A DNA stretch of 64,000 nucleotides from an uncultured Erythrobacter sp. (GCA_947498065.1 CANMIS010000001.1:496001-560000), one strand, 5' to 3'. Numbered from the stretch's first letter, positions 1-9,083 are shown. A program made the numbers and translations. The notes: a model not told the origin generated them from the sequence alone.

Positions 1-149
1 ATGCGCCTGCCCCCTATCTTTTCATGTGTATTGCAATTAACTGAAGCCAAGAGCTTGGGGAAGCCAGGGTATCGCGGTGTGAAAGGGCATGTAAAAAGCC
101 TGACATGGCGCGGTAAGGTAAATTCTGGACGTGAGAAAAAGTCTGCAAA

Positions 150-1562
150 GTGACTGAAAACACCTACACATCATATGCGCCGGCTACGGGCGAGGAAATC
201 TGGAGCGGCGCAGCAAGTGACGTTGATGAGGCGGTAAGCCGCGCTCGGCGAGCATGGCCTGAATGGGCGGCAACCCCGCTGGCCGTGCGAATTGAGACCA
301 TGCGCCGGTTCGTCAATGAAATGCGCACCCGCGCCGATGACATGGCGGCCCTGATCGCCAAGGAAACCGGCAAACCCCTGTGGGAAGCGCGCACCGAAGT
401 TGATGCGGTGATGGGCAAGGTCGAGATTTCGGCCAATGCCTATAGCGAGCGCACCGGGCGCAAGCGCTTGGACAGCGCGCTGCAAGGCACCTCCGCCGTT
501 CGGCACAAGCCCCACGGCGTGATGACTGTTCTGGGCCCCTACAATTTCCCAGCGCACCTCCCCAATGGCCACATCGTGCCTGCTCTGATCGCGGGCAATG
601 TGATCGTCTTTAAGCCTTCGGAAAAGACCCCTGCCGTCGGCCAGGCTTTGGTCGATTGTTTCCATGCGGCGGGCGTTCCAGAGGAGGTGCTGCAAATGGT
701 TGTCGGCGGCCCTGACGAAGGCAAAGCACTGGTCGGCCACGGCGGCGTGGACGGCGTGCTGTTCACCGGCTCTGCGCAGGTTGGCATTGCGATCAATCGC
801 CGCCTCGCCTCCAATCCGGGCAAGATTGTCGCGCTGGAGATGGGCGGCAACAATCCTCTGGTCGTCACCGATACGCCGCTGCTGACAGATGCAGCTTCGC
901 TGATCGTGCAAAGCGCCTTCACCACCGCAGGGCAAAGATGCACGGCGGCGCGGCGGCTGATCATCACCGAAAGCATGTACGATCCGTTGATGGAGGAGCT
1001 GCTGAAGCTCACGCGCAAGCTGATCGTCGATGAGCCTTTTGCCGATCCGCAACCGTTCATGGGCTGCGTGATCGACAATGATATCGCAGATAAGCTGACC
1101 CAGGGCTTCTTGGCTTTGGTCACGCAAGGCGGCAAGCCGCTGGCTCACCTCAAGCGTCCGGATGCGAAGAAGCCGTTCCTGACCCCCGGCATTATCGACA
1201 CGACCGAGGTCGAAGATCGCCCGGATATCGAAATGTTTGGCCCGATCCTGCAAGTGATCAAAGTGCCTGATCTCGATCTCGCCATTGCAGAGGCCAACAA
1301 CACGCGCTTTGGTTTGTCAGCGTCGCTCATCGGCGGCAGTCCTGATGATTTTGGCCGGTTCTGGGCCAATGTCCGGGCTGGGATTATCAATTGGAACCGC
1401 CCGACTAATGGCGCATCATCGTCTCAGCCATTTGGCGGAATTGGGCTGTCGGGCAACCACCGTCCAGCGGCCTTCTATGCGGCGGATTACTGCGCCTACC
1501 CCGTGGCGAGCACGGAAATGGAGCAGCCGCGCGCCAATGTTGCGATTGGTTTGAAGGACTAG
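150..1562 (+). CDS. astD: N-succinylglutamate 5-semialdehyde dehydrogenase
   Basis: Aldehyde dehydrogenase superfamily protein of 470 residues, the usual AstD length. AstD oxidises N-succinylglutamate semialdehyde to N-succinylglutamate with NAD+, the fourth step of the arginine succinyltransferase pathway in the cytoplasm. The general base is Glu230 in ALEMGGNNP and the catalytic cysteine is Cys264 in AGQRCTAARR; the N-terminal half also shows the cofactor-fold stretch GPYNFPAHLPNGHIVPAL. It starts with GTG. No other ast gene is visible inside the window; astA or astB could lie upstream of base 1. Assignment to AstD rather than another ALDH rests on overall sequence resemblance, notably MGGNNP in place of ELGG. 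Confidence 0.87.
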   Translation: MTENTYTSYAPATGEEIWSGAASDVDEAVSRARRAWPEWAATPLAVRIETMRRFVNEMRTRADDMAALIAKETGKPLWEARTEVDAVMGKVEISANAYSERTGRKRLDSALQGTSAVRHKPHGVMTVLGPYNFPAHLPNGHIVPALIAGNVIVFKPSEKTPAVGQALVDCFHAAGVPEEVLQMVVGGPDEGKALVGHGGVDGVLFTGSAQVGIAINRRLASNPGKIVALEMGGNNPLVVTDTPLLTDAASLIVQSAFTTAGQRCTAARRLIITESMYDPLMEELLKLTRKLIVDEPFADPQPFMGCVIDNDIADKLTQGFLALVTQGGKPLAHLKRPDAKKPFLTPGIIDTTEVEDRPDIEMFGPILQVIKVPDLDLAIAEANNTRFGLSASLIGGSPDDFGRFWANVRAGIINWNRPTNGASSSQPFGGIGLSGNHRPAAFYAADYCAYPVASTEMEQPRANVAIGLKD

Positions 1563-1578
1563 CGCAGAGCGCAGTCCG

Positions 1579-2328
1579 CTATTGCGGCGTTTTCCAATAG
1601 ATCAGGTCGACAATGCGCATGGCGTCATTGCCGTCGCGAATATTCACCGCGAGGTGCACGTCCTCTGACGTGCCTGTGAGCGCGAATTCGGGTTTTGCAA
1701 ACACATCGGTGTTCAGCTCCGCGCGCCGCGCCAGATTGTAGTGATATAGCAGCGCGTCTTCGCCCTCGGCTGCCGTCAGATAAGAGACCGCGCGGATAGA
1801 GCATTTCGCGTCCTCTGCCCCCGCGGCCGCGCGGACATGGCCGAACGGCATCAGACTAGCCGCATCATCCAATCGCGCCGCCCAGACAAAACCTGCGCGC
1901 AATTGCTTGGCGCAGTCTTCGGGCACACCGCGAGAAAGCGCCATTTGCTCGGCGCTGTGAATGCCAGCCAGCGAAACGCCCCCTTCGCCCTCAGCCATAT
2001 CGGGCAAATCAAGAATCGACCCATCCTCGAGCAGCGCAAGCCGCATTTCATCGCGGGCCCGCCGCGCCATCGCCGCATTGCCCGACAGCACCGGCAGTGC
2101 ATGGTCCACGCCAGTGGAAAGCGCAGCGGCGGCCTGGTTGCGATAGGCGAGGTCTGGATCGACCATCAACGGATCATTGAGCGCGCGGGCAACCACGGGA
2201 TCGGGCGTCGCCGGACTCTCTGCGGGCTCAGCCTCTCCGGTACACGCTGAAAGCGCCAAAGCGCCGGGCCCCAGCAACAGAATGCTAACCAGGCGTCTTT
2301 TGACAGGTGAGAGGCGGAATGCGCGCAT
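1579..2328 (-). CDS. Putative lipoprotein of unknown function
   Basis: The protein of about 249 residues begins with a basic n-region, a hydrophobic stretch (VSILLLGPGALA) and the lipobox LSAC, so it should be exported and lipidated at that cysteine. The mature part is polar, with no domain that I recognise. The frame stays open to an ATG at 2388, but that would put 35 residues before the hydrophobic core; the ATG at 2328 (MRAFRLSP) gives a normal signal peptide, though its ribosome-binding site is weak and the ATG at 2334 is also possible. It is convergent with astD, 16 bases apart. Function unknown. Confidence 0.6.
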   Translation of the reverse strand: MRAFRLSPVKRRLVSILLLGPGALALSACTGEAEPAESPATPDPVVARALNDPLMVDPDLAYRNQAAAALSTGVDHALPVLSGNAAMARRARDEMRLALLEDGSILDLPDMAEGEGGVSLAGIHSAEQMALSRGVPEDCAKQLRAGFVWAARLDDAASLMPFGHVRAAAGAEDAKCSIRAVSYLTAAEGEDALLYHYNLARRAELNTDVFAKPEFALTGTSEDVHLAVNIRDGNDAMRIVDLIYWKTPQ

Positions 2329-2429
2329 CCCCATCCCATGGCTGATCTTGGTTAATTTTCGCCTTCCACTGGGCATTGCCGTGTCCATTTCAGCGATTCA
2401 GTCGCCACAAATGAAAACGCCCTCAAGCC

Positions 2430-2572
2430 GCGTGGCAAGAGAGCGCTTTCCGCAGCCGCAAGCGACCACGCCGGAGCCATTGGTGGGAATGGCTCAAGTC
2501 TATTTCATTTCGGAGTGTGAGGCGCGCCCCCGCGCGATACCGCGCTGCGCCTCACATGCCCCCCGTGTTTTT
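2430..2572. ncRNA. Candidate structured RNA (three stem-loops)
   Basis: Three stem-loops follow one another. The first pairs 2430-2435 with 2466-2471 (GCGTGG/CCACGC) and inside it CGCTT at 2444-2448 with AAGCG at 2460-2464. The second is a perfect 8-bp stem, GAGCCATT at 2474-2481 with AATGGCTC at 2488-2495, loop GGTGGG. The third pairs GTGAGGCGC at 2517-2525 with GCGCCTCAC at 2547-2555 and has an inner GCGCG-ATAC-CGCGC stem. A run of five T lies at 2568-2572. The strand is uncertain: it could be a plus-strand small RNA or the leader of the minus-strand lipoprotein gene. I do not recognise a known RNA family. Confidence 0.35.
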
Positions 2573-2627
2573 GCTTGTTCATCTATAGGGTATGAAACCT
2601 GAATGATCTGCAACAACACAAGCACTC

Positions 2628-2656
2628 TTGCAGGTTTTTGCGCGGCGCGTTGTAAA
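2628..2656 (+). promoter_or_regulatory. Possible sigma-70-type promoter for rarD
   Basis: TTGCAG (2628-2633) is followed after 17 bases by TGTAAA (2651-2656), 70 bases before the rarD start codon. The match is fair but unproven. Confidence 0.3.
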
Positions 2657-2726
2657 ATGATGCAAACACTTATCCGGCTCGCATTGCTTGCGCGGCAACA
2701 GCGCGCGGCCTAGGGGCGAGCCAGTT

Positions 2727-3638
2727 ATGAACGCCCCCGATCCAAACCCGGCGCCATCCGGTCTGCCCGCTGCGCTGGGCGCCTATCTGATGTGGGGGTT
2801 CCTGCCGCTCTACCTGATGCTGGTCGTCAGCGTTCCGGCGTTTGAATTCGTCGGCTGGCGGATCATCTGGACGGTGCCGCTGTGCCTGATCATTGTCGGT
2901 GTGCGGGGCCAGTTTCCCGCCATCAAGGCCGCTCTCAGCAGCGCAAAGGCGGTGGGCATGCTGTTCTTGAGCGCGGCGTTGATCGCGATCAATTGGCTGG
3001 TCTATATCTGGGCCATCCAGGAAGGGCAGGTCTACGCCGCCAGCCTTGGCTATTACCTCAATCCGCTGATCAATGTGCTGCTTGGCACTCTGTTTCTGGG
3101 GGAGCGCCTGACTCGGTGGCAATGGCTCGCGGTGGCGATTGCGGCGAGCGCGGTCGCCCTGCTGTTGGCCGGAGCCATAACAACCTTGTGGATCAGCCTG
3201 AGCCTGGCAATGAGTTTCGCCTTTTACGGCATGGTCCGCAAACAGGTGGCGGTCACTGCCCTGCCCGGCCTCACGATTGAATCAGCAATCCTATTCGTCC
3301 CAGCCTCAGCCATCGTCATCTCGTACGCCGCCAGCCCAGCGGGCTCCGCCTTTGGACAAGACCTTTATCTAAGCCTCGCCATCATGGCCGGAGGCGTCGT
3401 GACCGCTGTTCCGCTGTTGTTGTTTGCGATCGCCGCGCGGCGGATGCCCTATTCAACGCTGGGATTTATCCAATATCTCGCGCCGACGATTGTCTTTATC
3501 CTTGGCCTGACCGTGTTCGAGCAGGAGCTGCAACCGGTCCAATTGGGCAGTTTCATTCTGATCTGGATTGCCATTGCGATCTTTGTTGGTGATCTGATTG
3601 CCCGCACCCGCCGCGCCGCTGCGCCTCAGGCCGTTTAG
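2727..3638 (+). CDS. rarD: RarD-type EamA/DMT family transporter
   Basis: Inner-membrane transporter of the drug/metabolite superfamily, 303 residues, with about ten hydrophobic segments arranged as two EamA repeats (roughly residues 10-145 and 150-290). The N-terminal GAYLMWGFLPLYLML and the segment INWLVYIWAIQEGQVYAASLGY with GYYLNPL are typical of RarD proteins (named for chloramphenicol sensitivity in Pseudomonas; substrate unknown). The frame can be read from a TTG at 2688, but the ATG at 2727 follows a GGGGCGAG sequence and gives the normal RarD start. It is convergent with pyrC, whose stop lies 7 bases away. Confidence 0.85.
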   Translation: MNAPDPNPAPSGLPAALGAYLMWGFLPLYLMLVVSVPAFEFVGWRIIWTVPLCLIIVGVRGQFPAIKAALSSAKAVGMLFLSAALIAINWLVYIWAIQEGQVYAASLGYYLNPLINVLLGTLFLGERLTRWQWLAVAIAASAVALLLAGAITTLWISLSLAMSFAFYGMVRKQVAVTALPGLTIESAILFVPASAIVISYAASPAGSAFGQDLYLSLAIMAGGVVTAVPLLLFAIAARRMPYSTLGFIQYLAPTIVFILGLTVFEQELQPVQLGSFILIWIAIAIFVGDLIARTRRAAAPQAV

Positions 3639-3644
3639 CCAGCC

Positions 3645-4685
3645 CTACTCGGCGATCCGCCAGTTCAGCGTCTCGCCCGCATGGAAGGGCACGATTTCCT
3701 CGCCTGCCATTTCAATCGAATCCGGCACGGTCACAGGCTCGCGCCGCAATGTCATGGTCTCATCACTAACGGGCAACTTGTAAAAGCGCGGGCCATTGAG
3801 CGAAGCGAAGGCTTCGAAATGCTCCAGCGCGTCCTCTTCCTCAAACACCGCAAGATAGCTCTCCAGCGCGAATGGCGCATTGAAAATGCCCGCGCATCCG
3901 CATGAACTTTCCTTTGCGCTGCGCAAATGCGGCGCGCTGTCGGTGCCCAGGAAGAACTTCGGCGAGCCTGAGGTTGCGGCTTTACGCAAGGCCAAGCGGT
4001 GCGCCTCGCGCTTGGCCACTGGCAGGCAGTAATTGTGCGGCTGCATCCCGCCGACCAGCATGGCATTGCGATTGATATGGAGGTGCTGCGGGGTGATCGT
4101 CGCCGCGACCTGATCGCCCTCGCCCAGCACAAAATCCACCGCGTCCGAGGTGGTGATATGCTCAAACACAACGCGCAAATTTGGAAAGTCGCGCACAATG
4201 CTGCGCATATGGCGTTCGATGAATTCGGCCTCGCGGTCGAACACATCGATATGGTTTTCGGTCACCTCGCCGTGAACACATAGGACGATGTCCGATGCCT
4301 CCATCGCCTCCAGCACGGGATAGATTTTCGCCACATCGCTCACCCCGTGGGCGGAATTGGTCGTGGCATTGGCGGGATATAGCTTCGCGGCAGTGAACAC
4401 GCCCTCTGCCGCGCCGCGCGCGAGGTCCGCGGGATCAGTTCCGTCGGTGAGATAACAGGTCATCAGCGGCGTGAAGTCCACGCCCGCTGGCACTGCTGCC
4501 AAGATCCGATCCCGATAGGCTGCGCCGCTCGCCGTATCAGTGACCGGCGGTGAGAGATTGGGCATCACAATCGCGCGGCCAAATTGGCGCGCGGTGTAAG
4601 GCACGACCTGCTCCATAATTTCGCCATCGCGAAAGTGCAGGTGCCAGTCATCCGGGCGGCGAATTGTGATCGTCTGTTCGGTCAT
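3645..4685 (-). CDS. pyrC: Dihydroorotase (class II)
   Basis: Zinc metalloenzyme of 346 residues that closes carbamoyl aspartate to dihydroorotate in pyrimidine synthesis. The metal-binding His15 and His17 sit in DWHLHFRDG, the carboxylated lysine is Lys101 in [11 protein letters not shown], further metal histidines are in CVHGEV and FEHITT, and the catalytic aspartate is in GTDSAPH. This is the E. coli-type class II enzyme rather than the long class I form. The frame runs open upstream to about 5600, but the start is the ATG at 4685, where the family N-terminus begins. pyrE lies about 18.5 kb away, so the pathway is scattered here. Confidence 0.93.
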   Translation of the reverse strand: MTEQTITIRRPDDWHLHFRDGEIMEQVVPYTARQFGRAIVMPNLSPPVTDTASGAAYRDRILAAVPAGVDFTPLMTCYLTDGTDPADLARGAAEGVFTAAKLYPANATTNSAHGVSDVAKIYPVLEAMEASDIVLCVHGEVTENHIDVFDREAEFIERHMRSIVRDFPNLRVVFEHITTSDAVDFVLGEGDQVAATITPQHLHINRNAMLVGGMQPHNYCLPVAKREAHRLALRKAATSGSPKFFLGTDSAPHLRSAKESSCGCAGIFNAPFALESYLAVFEEEDALEHFEAFASLNGPRFYKLPVSDETMTLRREPVTVPDSIEMAGEEIVPFHAGETLNWRIAE

Positions 4686-4754
4686 ATTGGCTTTGTGACC
4701 TAGCGCCGCATTCAGGCTCTTTCCACCCCGCTTTCGCTCAACTAGGGCCGCGGT

Positions 4755-5672
4755 ATGACACCTTCCACACCCATAATCGCGTTCCTGGCGTGCGAGACCA
4801 CCTTGCCCGGTGCGGGAGAGCGCCGGGGCGATGCTTACGAATCCGATCTGATGACTGATGCGCTGTCCAAGGCGATGGCCAATCATGGGCTGGAATTGCG
4901 CATAGTGGATTGGGAAGTGGACCTTGCCCAATTCGACGATGTGTCGCTCGCTTTGCTGGGCTCCAGCTGGAATTATCAGGACAAGCCTCAGGAGTTCATC
5001 GCGAAACTCGATGCGCTTGAGGCGCGCGGCATCCAGCTGTGCAATTCGGCGGAGATCGTGCGCTGGAATGCCCGCAAAACCTATTTGCGAGAGCTGGCTG
5101 ACAAAGGCGCGGCGGCCATACCCACAATCTGGCTCGATGATGTGACCGCGGATGACGTCATGGCGGCAATGGACAGCTTCGGCTGCGAGAAATTGGTCGT
5201 AAAGCGGCAGATCGGCGCGGGCGCAGAAGGACAGATGATGTTCGCCCGCGATCACATGCCCGGTGAGAACTGGCGTTTCGGCCATAAGGCGATGCTTCAG
5301 CCATTCCTGCCCACAATTCAGAGCGAGGGCGAGTTCTCCTTCATCTTCATCCAGGGCGAATTGAGTCACACTCTGCGCAAGAATGCAGCCGAGGGTGAAT
5401 ACCGGATCCAGTCGCTCTATGGCGGGACGGAAAGCGAATACAGCCCGAGCGACGATGAGGCGGCTCAGGCGCGGAAAATCATCGCCGCCCTGCCCTTTGA
5501 CACCCCGCTGTATGCCCGTATCGACATGGTGCGCGGCGAAGAAGGACAGCTCTTGCTTATGGAAGCAGAGATGATCGAACCCTATCTCTACCCTGTGCAA
5601 GGGCCAGAGTTGGGTCCACGCATCGCTTCTGCCATTGCCAATCGGCTCGCTGAGAAAGTCCCTGCATCATGA
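4755..5672 (+). CDS. ATP-grasp domain protein (RimK/glutathione synthetase-like)
   Basis: A 305-residue cytoplasmic protein with the shape of an ATP-grasp ligase. It has an N-terminal pre-ATP-grasp part ([13 protein letters not shown]), the central lysines in [16 protein letters not shown] that would contact ATP, and the late acidic metal-binding motif in [25 protein letters not shown]. Such enzymes couple a carboxylate to an amine or similar nucleophile through an acyl phosphate; the substrate here cannot be read from sequence. It overlaps the next gene (ygfZ) by the four bases ATGA, so the two are probably translated together. It diverges from pyrC. Confidence 0.75.
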   Translation: MTPSTPIIAFLACETTLPGAGERRGDAYESDLMTDALSKAMANHGLELRIVDWEVDLAQFDDVSLALLGSSWNYQDKPQEFIAKLDALEARGIQLCNSAEIVRWNARKTYLRELADKGAAAIPTIWLDDVTADDVMAAMDSFGCEKLVVKRQIGAGAEGQMMFARDHMPGENWRFGHKAMLQPFLPTIQSEGEFSFIFIQGELSHTLRKNAAEGEYRIQSLYGGTESEYSPSDDEAAQARKIIAALPFDTPLYARIDMVRGEEGQLLLMEAEMIEPYLYPVQGPELGPRIASAIANRLAEKVPAS

Positions 5673-6400
5673 CCGCAACCCGCCTAAATGACCGCGCGAT
5701 TGTCCGCCTCTCCCCTACCGAGGCGGGAGAAGACGTGGCGGAGTTTCTGCAAGGCTTGGTGACGAATGATGTGAGCGGCGATCTGCCGGTCTATGCCGCT
5801 TTGCTGTCGGCGCAGGGCAAGACCATGTTCGACTTTTTCGTCTGGCCCGGTGAAGACGGCGCGCTGCTGCTCGATTGCGAGGCCGACGCTGCTGGCGAGC
5901 TCGCCAAACGCCTCAGCCTCTACCGCCTGCGCCGCAAGATCGACATTGCCCGCGACGAAAGCCTGGCCGTGCACTGGAGCGCCAAGAGCGATGAGGGCGC
6001 GCCCGACCCGCGCATTGCTGAGCTTGGCCAGCGCTGGTTGGCCCCAGCAGGTGGGCGCGACGAATCCGCAGACGCCGCCTATCTCGCGCATCGCCTGTCC
6101 TGCGGTGTGCCAGAAGGTCGCGCAGAGATGGGCGATATTCTGTGGCTGGAGGCGAACGCCGTCGAGCTGAACGGGGTGAGTTTCGAGAAGGGGTGCTACA
6201 TCGGGCAAGAAAACACCGCCCGGATGAATTGGCGGCAAAAGGTTAATAGGCGGCTGGTTGTGGTACCGCTTGAGCAGTCGCAGGAAGAACGCCGCAAGGC
6301 CGCCCATGCTGAGCTTGGTCACGCAATCGATCACCTACGCGTGGCTGATCTAGAGGCGGACGCCCTGCCCGATTGGCAACGCGGCGCGCTCAGCGAATAA
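5669..6400 (+). CDS. ygfZ: Folate-binding protein YgfZ (Iba57-like iron-sulfur cluster protein)
   Basis: This 243-residue member of the YgfZ/GcvT-like family has the family signature KGCYIGQENTARM near residue 172, including the conserved cysteine. YgfZ uses tetrahydrofolate in maintaining or repairing certain iron-sulfur enzymes, among them MiaB in E. coli. The start overlaps the stop of the ATP-grasp gene (ATGA). It is shorter than E. coli YgfZ (about 325 residues), as is usual in alphaproteobacteria, mostly because the C-terminal barrel is reduced. Context fits a cytoplasmic housekeeping role next to a window rich in Fe-S and respiratory genes. Confidence 0.85.
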   Translation: MTATRLNDRAIVRLSPTEAGEDVAEFLQGLVTNDVSGDLPVYAALLSAQGKTMFDFFVWPGEDGALLLDCEADAAGELAKRLSLYRLRRKIDIARDESLAVHWSAKSDEGAPDPRIAELGQRWLAPAGGRDESADAAYLAHRLSCGVPEGRAEMGDILWLEANAVELNGVSFEKGCYIGQENTARMNWRQKVNRRLVVVPLEQSQEERRKAAHAELGHAIDHLRVADLEADALPDWQRGALSE

Positions 6401-6401
6401 C

Positions 6402-6992
6402 CTACTGATATTCGGCGAGCGAGGCCTCAAGCATGTCCTGCGCCCGCACGCGCGCGGCATCACGCGGTAGCCCGAGCGATTTCGCCAAGGCTCCACCGAT
6501 CAACGCATCGCCGAGCGCCAGCAAAACGAGACTGAGCGTATCGCGGTGAACCCGCATGTCATTGCACTGATGATCGGCTTCTTCAGGCGCGATTTCATCA
6601 ACAAGGTCATGAATTGTCTCAATAATCGGATGCAGCGCATCTTCATTGCCCGTCAGCAACATCCAACTGGTGAGCGCGCCTGCGCCTTCGCGGTCAAACG
6701 CGTCAAACGCCAAATCCACGACCTCACGCGCGGAGCCAAGACCAGCGCGACTCGCGCGCACTGCCTCGATAATTGTCTCACAAACGGTGCGCGCCAGATG
6801 CTCTGCCAGCGCTTTTTGCAGTCCAGAGGCTGACCCAAAATGGTGCAGTAGATTTGCGTGAGTGCGCCCAATACGTGCGGCAACCGCCTTCAAAGTGACG
6901 GATTGCGGCCCTGTTTCAATAAGTAAGCCGCGCGCCGCTTCTAATGCGGAACTACGCGACTCTTCAGGCGTTAAGCGCTTGCGACTTGTCAT
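6402..6992 (-). CDS. TetR/AcrR family transcriptional regulator
   Basis: A 196-residue protein whose N-terminal 60 residues form a TetR helix-turn-helix: VTLKAVAARIGRTHANLLHHFGS ends in the typical LLHHF recognition region. The remaining helical part would bind an unknown ligand. It diverges from the metal-dependent hydrolase gene at 7023 with only 30 bases between the start codons, and an imperfect palindrome there suggests it controls itself and that neighbour. This is the common local-repressor arrangement; ligand unknown. Confidence 0.82.
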   Translation of the reverse strand: MTSRKRLTPEESRSSALEAARGLLIETGPQSVTLKAVAARIGRTHANLLHHFGSASGLQKALAEHLARTVCETIIEAVRASRAGLGSAREVVDLAFDAFDREGAGALTSWMLLTGNEDALHPIIETIHDLVDEIAPEEADHQCNDMRVHRDTLSLVLLALGDALIGGALAKSLGLPRDAARVRAQDMLEASLAEYQ

Positions 6993-7010
6993 TAAGGGAA
7001 AGCCCTAATA
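6991..7010. promoter_or_regulatory. Possible TetR operator between divergent genes
   Basis: ATTAAGGG-AAAG-CCCTAATA is a near-palindrome (arms TTAAGGG and CCCTAA with one base inserted) that overlaps the start codon of the TetR gene and lies 12 bases before the start of the divergent gene at 7023. In a 30-base shared intergenic region it is the only symmetrical element. Confidence 0.35.
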
Positions 7011-7022
7011 GTTTCTTAAATT

Positions 7023-7943
7023 ATGACCGAACATTCAAAAATTGACCTAGAGCGCGCTGAGCCGCTCGACAAGCCTGCTGACGACGCTGGCCTTGCCCGC
7101 GCCAGCGCAACGCCTGCAGAGCATGAGCTGATCATTCGCAATGAGCGGTTCGATCGCAAAGCGATGGTTCCGCGCCATTGGCATTCCGGCGATCCGGTTG
7201 CGACCGCTTGGTATAATTCGGTTTCGGCCAGCCTGCCGCGCGGTGAGGCCTTCTTTATCGACACCCTGCGCCTGTTCCGTGACGAGATTCCGGAGAAGCT
7301 GGCGCGCGAGGTGAAGGCGTTTTCGACGCAGGAAATCAACCACACGCGCGAGCATGTTGCCTTCAACCGGTTGGTTTCCGATCACGGCTATAACGTCGAA
7401 AGCATCGATCAGGGCATTCAGGCCATGCTTGAGCTGACCGCAGGCCGTCCAAAGGAATTCAACCTAGCGATCACAATCGCGCTCGAGCATTTCGCCGCGA
7501 TCATCAGCCGGCACCTGCTGCAATATCCAGAGTACCTCGGGGGCGCCGATCCGGTGGCCGCAGAGGTTTGGCGCTGGCATGCGACCGAAGAGATTGAGCA
7601 CAAAGGTCTCGTCTATGATGTTTGGGAGCATGTGACGAAGGATTGGAGCGCTTGGAAGCGGTATAAGACCCGTGCACTGATCGCTGCTCTCATCACCAAG
7701 AAGTATTTCGGCAACCGCATCCGTGATGCGATCGGCCTGCTTGAGCAAGACGGCTACACAAAGCGGCAAGCCAAATGGAAGCTCTATACCTTTCTATGGT
7801 GGAAGCCCGGCATGATGCGGCGCATGTTCATCGAATGGGCGGCTATCCTAAAACCCAGTTTCCACCCGTGGGATCACGATGACCGCGAGCTGATCCAGAA
7901 ATGGGAAAGCCCCTATTCTGACGCGGTGATGCCCGCAGAATAA
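7023..7943 (+). CDS. Metal-dependent hydrolase family protein (PF10118, ferritin-like)
   Basis: This 306-residue protein matches the family annotated as predicted metal-dependent hydrolase (PF10118). Repeated acidic/histidine pairs look like a di-metal four-helix site: FSTQEINHTREH near residue 105, ALEHFAAIISRH near 155, and ATEEIEHKG near 190. No reaction is established that I can name with confidence. It is controlled, by position, by the divergent TetR gene 30 bases upstream, and it ends at a strong bidirectional terminator. The N-terminal 40 residues are polar and variable. Confidence 0.7.
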   Translation: MTEHSKIDLERAEPLDKPADDAGLARASATPAEHELIIRNERFDRKAMVPRHWHSGDPVATAWYNSVSASLPRGEAFFIDTLRLFRDEIPEKLAREVKAFSTQEINHTREHVAFNRLVSDHGYNVESIDQGIQAMLELTAGRPKEFNLAITIALEHFAAIISRHLLQYPEYLGGADPVAAEVWRWHATEEIEHKGLVYDVWEHVTKDWSAWKRYKTRALIAALITKKYFGNRIRDAIGLLEQDGYTKRQAKWKLYTFLWWKPGMMRRMFIEWAAILKPSFHPWDHDDRELIQKWESPYSDAVMPAE

Positions 7944-7982
7944 GATCGGCTAAGGCCTACAGCCGCGCGCCTACCGAATACA

Positions 7983-8020
7983 AAAACCCCGGCACCTGTA
8001 ATGGGCGCCGGGGTTTTGTT
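7983..8020. terminator. Bidirectional intrinsic terminator
   Basis: A perfect 11-bp stem, AAAACCCCGGC at 7983-7993 with GCCGGGGTTTT at 8007-8017, carries an A-tract before and a T-tract after, so it can stop transcription from the gene at 7023 and from the acetyltransferase gene on the other strand. Confidence 0.85.
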
Positions 8021-8043
8021 TATTCGATTGCGTCGCTTAGCGT

Positions 8044-8592
8044 CTAAGCCGCCTTGCTAATCACCGAGGGCTCTTCGTCCAGCTCCAGTGCATATTCCGC
8101 CACCTTCGCCGCTTCGCCGCGACCGCAGGAATGCCGCGTCGACACTTGGCCGGTGGGCTGAAAGCCGATCTTGCGCAGAACCGCGCCCGAGGCTGGATTG
8201 TCGAGAAAGTGCGATGCCACTAACGACTTATGGCCCAAAGAGGCTGCAACTTCGAGCATGGAGCGCCCCGCTTCGGTGGCGATACCTTGCCCCCAAAACG
8301 GCCGCGCGATCCAATAGCCAAGCTCAACGGCTTCCTCAGGCGTATCAGCGTGCACCGCATCAATCCCGATGCACCCAACAACCACCGCATCGCGAGCGCG
8401 AGTAATCAGGAATCGCGGATAGAGCGGATTGATCGGAAGCTTCGCAAATTCTCGCGCGTCCTTTTCCTCATAGGGCCAGGGAGCGCGCGCCAAATTGCGC
8501 ACGACGCCTTCATCGGCAATACCGGCAAAGACACCTTGCCAATCTTCTGGCCAGATCGGTCTCAGCAGCAATCTTTGGCTGCGATGGAACAT
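8044..8592 (-). CDS. GNAT family N-acetyltransferase
   Basis: A 182-residue acetyltransferase of the RimJ/RimL-like type (PF13302). Visible features are the N-terminal SQRLLLRPIWPEDWQGV, and the acetyl-CoA pyrophosphate loop region WIARPFWGQGIATEAG (Q/RxxGxG/A pattern), followed by FLDNPASGAVLRKIGF. Such enzymes acetylate an amino group of a protein N-terminus or small molecule; the substrate is unknown. The frame is open to 8646, but the ATG at 8592 is preceded by GAGAGGAGA at a good distance and begins at the family N-terminus. Confidence 0.8.
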   Translation of the reverse strand: MFHRSQRLLLRPIWPEDWQGVFAGIADEGVVRNLARAPWPYEEKDAREFAKLPINPLYPRFLITRARDAVVVGCIGIDAVHADTPEEAVELGYWIARPFWGQGIATEAGRSMLEVAASLGHKSLVASHFLDNPASGAVLRKIGFQPTGQVSTRHSCGRGEAAKVAEYALELDEEPSVISKAA

Positions 8593-8701
8593 GAGGTCTC
8601 TCCTCTCAATCCGTTCTGCCCTGCGCCGCTCCATTATGGGCCGCACATGACAGTTTCGTGGCCGCAGAATTCGTATCCTGCGTGTTTGTGAGGGAGAAAC
8701 G

Positions 8702-8748
8702 AAAAGAGGGAGATGGCTCCCCCAAACTGGGGTGGCCCTTCTCCCTCT
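8702..8748 (-). terminator. Intrinsic terminator of the rplU-rpmA operon
   Basis: On the minus strand a 9-bp stem (AGAGGGAGA with TCTCCCTCT, at 8740-8748 and 8705-8713) encloses a second CCCC/GGGG stem and is followed by TTTT. It lies about 65 bases beyond the rpmA stop codon. Confidence 0.8.
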
Positions 8749-8813
8749 ACATCGCCGATTGTGTCATCGGCTGGGACCGCCCCGTGGGACGATCCTGTTT
8801 TTGAACCGTCCGG

Positions 8814-9083
8814 TTATTCAGCTGCTTCCGCTAGCATGTCGACAGACACGTATTTGCGGCCGAGTTTACCCTTGTGGAATCGCACAACGCCATTTTCGGT
8901 CGCGAACAGGGTGTGATCCTTGCCCATGCCGACATTGGTGCCCGGATAGAACTTCGTACCGCGCTGACGCACGATAATGTTGCCGCCAACCACGTCCTGG
9001 CCGCCGTACTTTTTCACGCCAAGGCGGCGACCCGCTGAGTCGCGACCGTTACGGGATGAACCACCTGCTTTTTTATGTGCCAT
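8814..9083 (-). CDS. rpmA: 50S ribosomal protein L27
   Basis: An 89-residue ribosomal protein that sits near the peptidyl-transferase centre of the large subunit. The highly conserved N-terminus [16 protein letters not shown] and the central [16 protein letters not shown] are unmistakable. It lacks the cleavable N-terminal extension seen in Firmicutes. It follows rplU by 12 bases in the usual rplU-rpmA operon and is followed by an intrinsic terminator. Confidence 0.98.
   Translation of the reverse strand: MAHKKAGGSSRNGRDSAGRRLGVKKYGGQDVVGGNIIVRQRGTKFYPGTNVGMGKDHTLFATENGVVRFHKGKLGRKYVSVDMLAEAAE

Larger units (their letters stand above)
2329..2726. other. Structured intergenic region without a gene
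   Basis: This is the longest gene-free stretch in the window, lying between a divergent lipoprotein gene and rarD. Three consecutive stem-loops are visible at 2430-2471, 2474-2495 and 2517-2555 (listed separately as a possible RNA), followed by a possible promoter for rarD. No open frame with coding character crosses it on either strand. Confidence 0.6.

Noticed and set aside
171..1253. Long open frame on the minus strand opposite astD
   Set aside because: It has no family likeness and mirrors the codon structure of astD; high GC content makes such antisense frames common.
4686..5600. Upstream extension of the pyrC frame on the minus strand
   Set aside because: It lies wholly opposite the ATP-grasp gene and has no conserved sequence; the dihydroorotase N-terminus begins at 4685.
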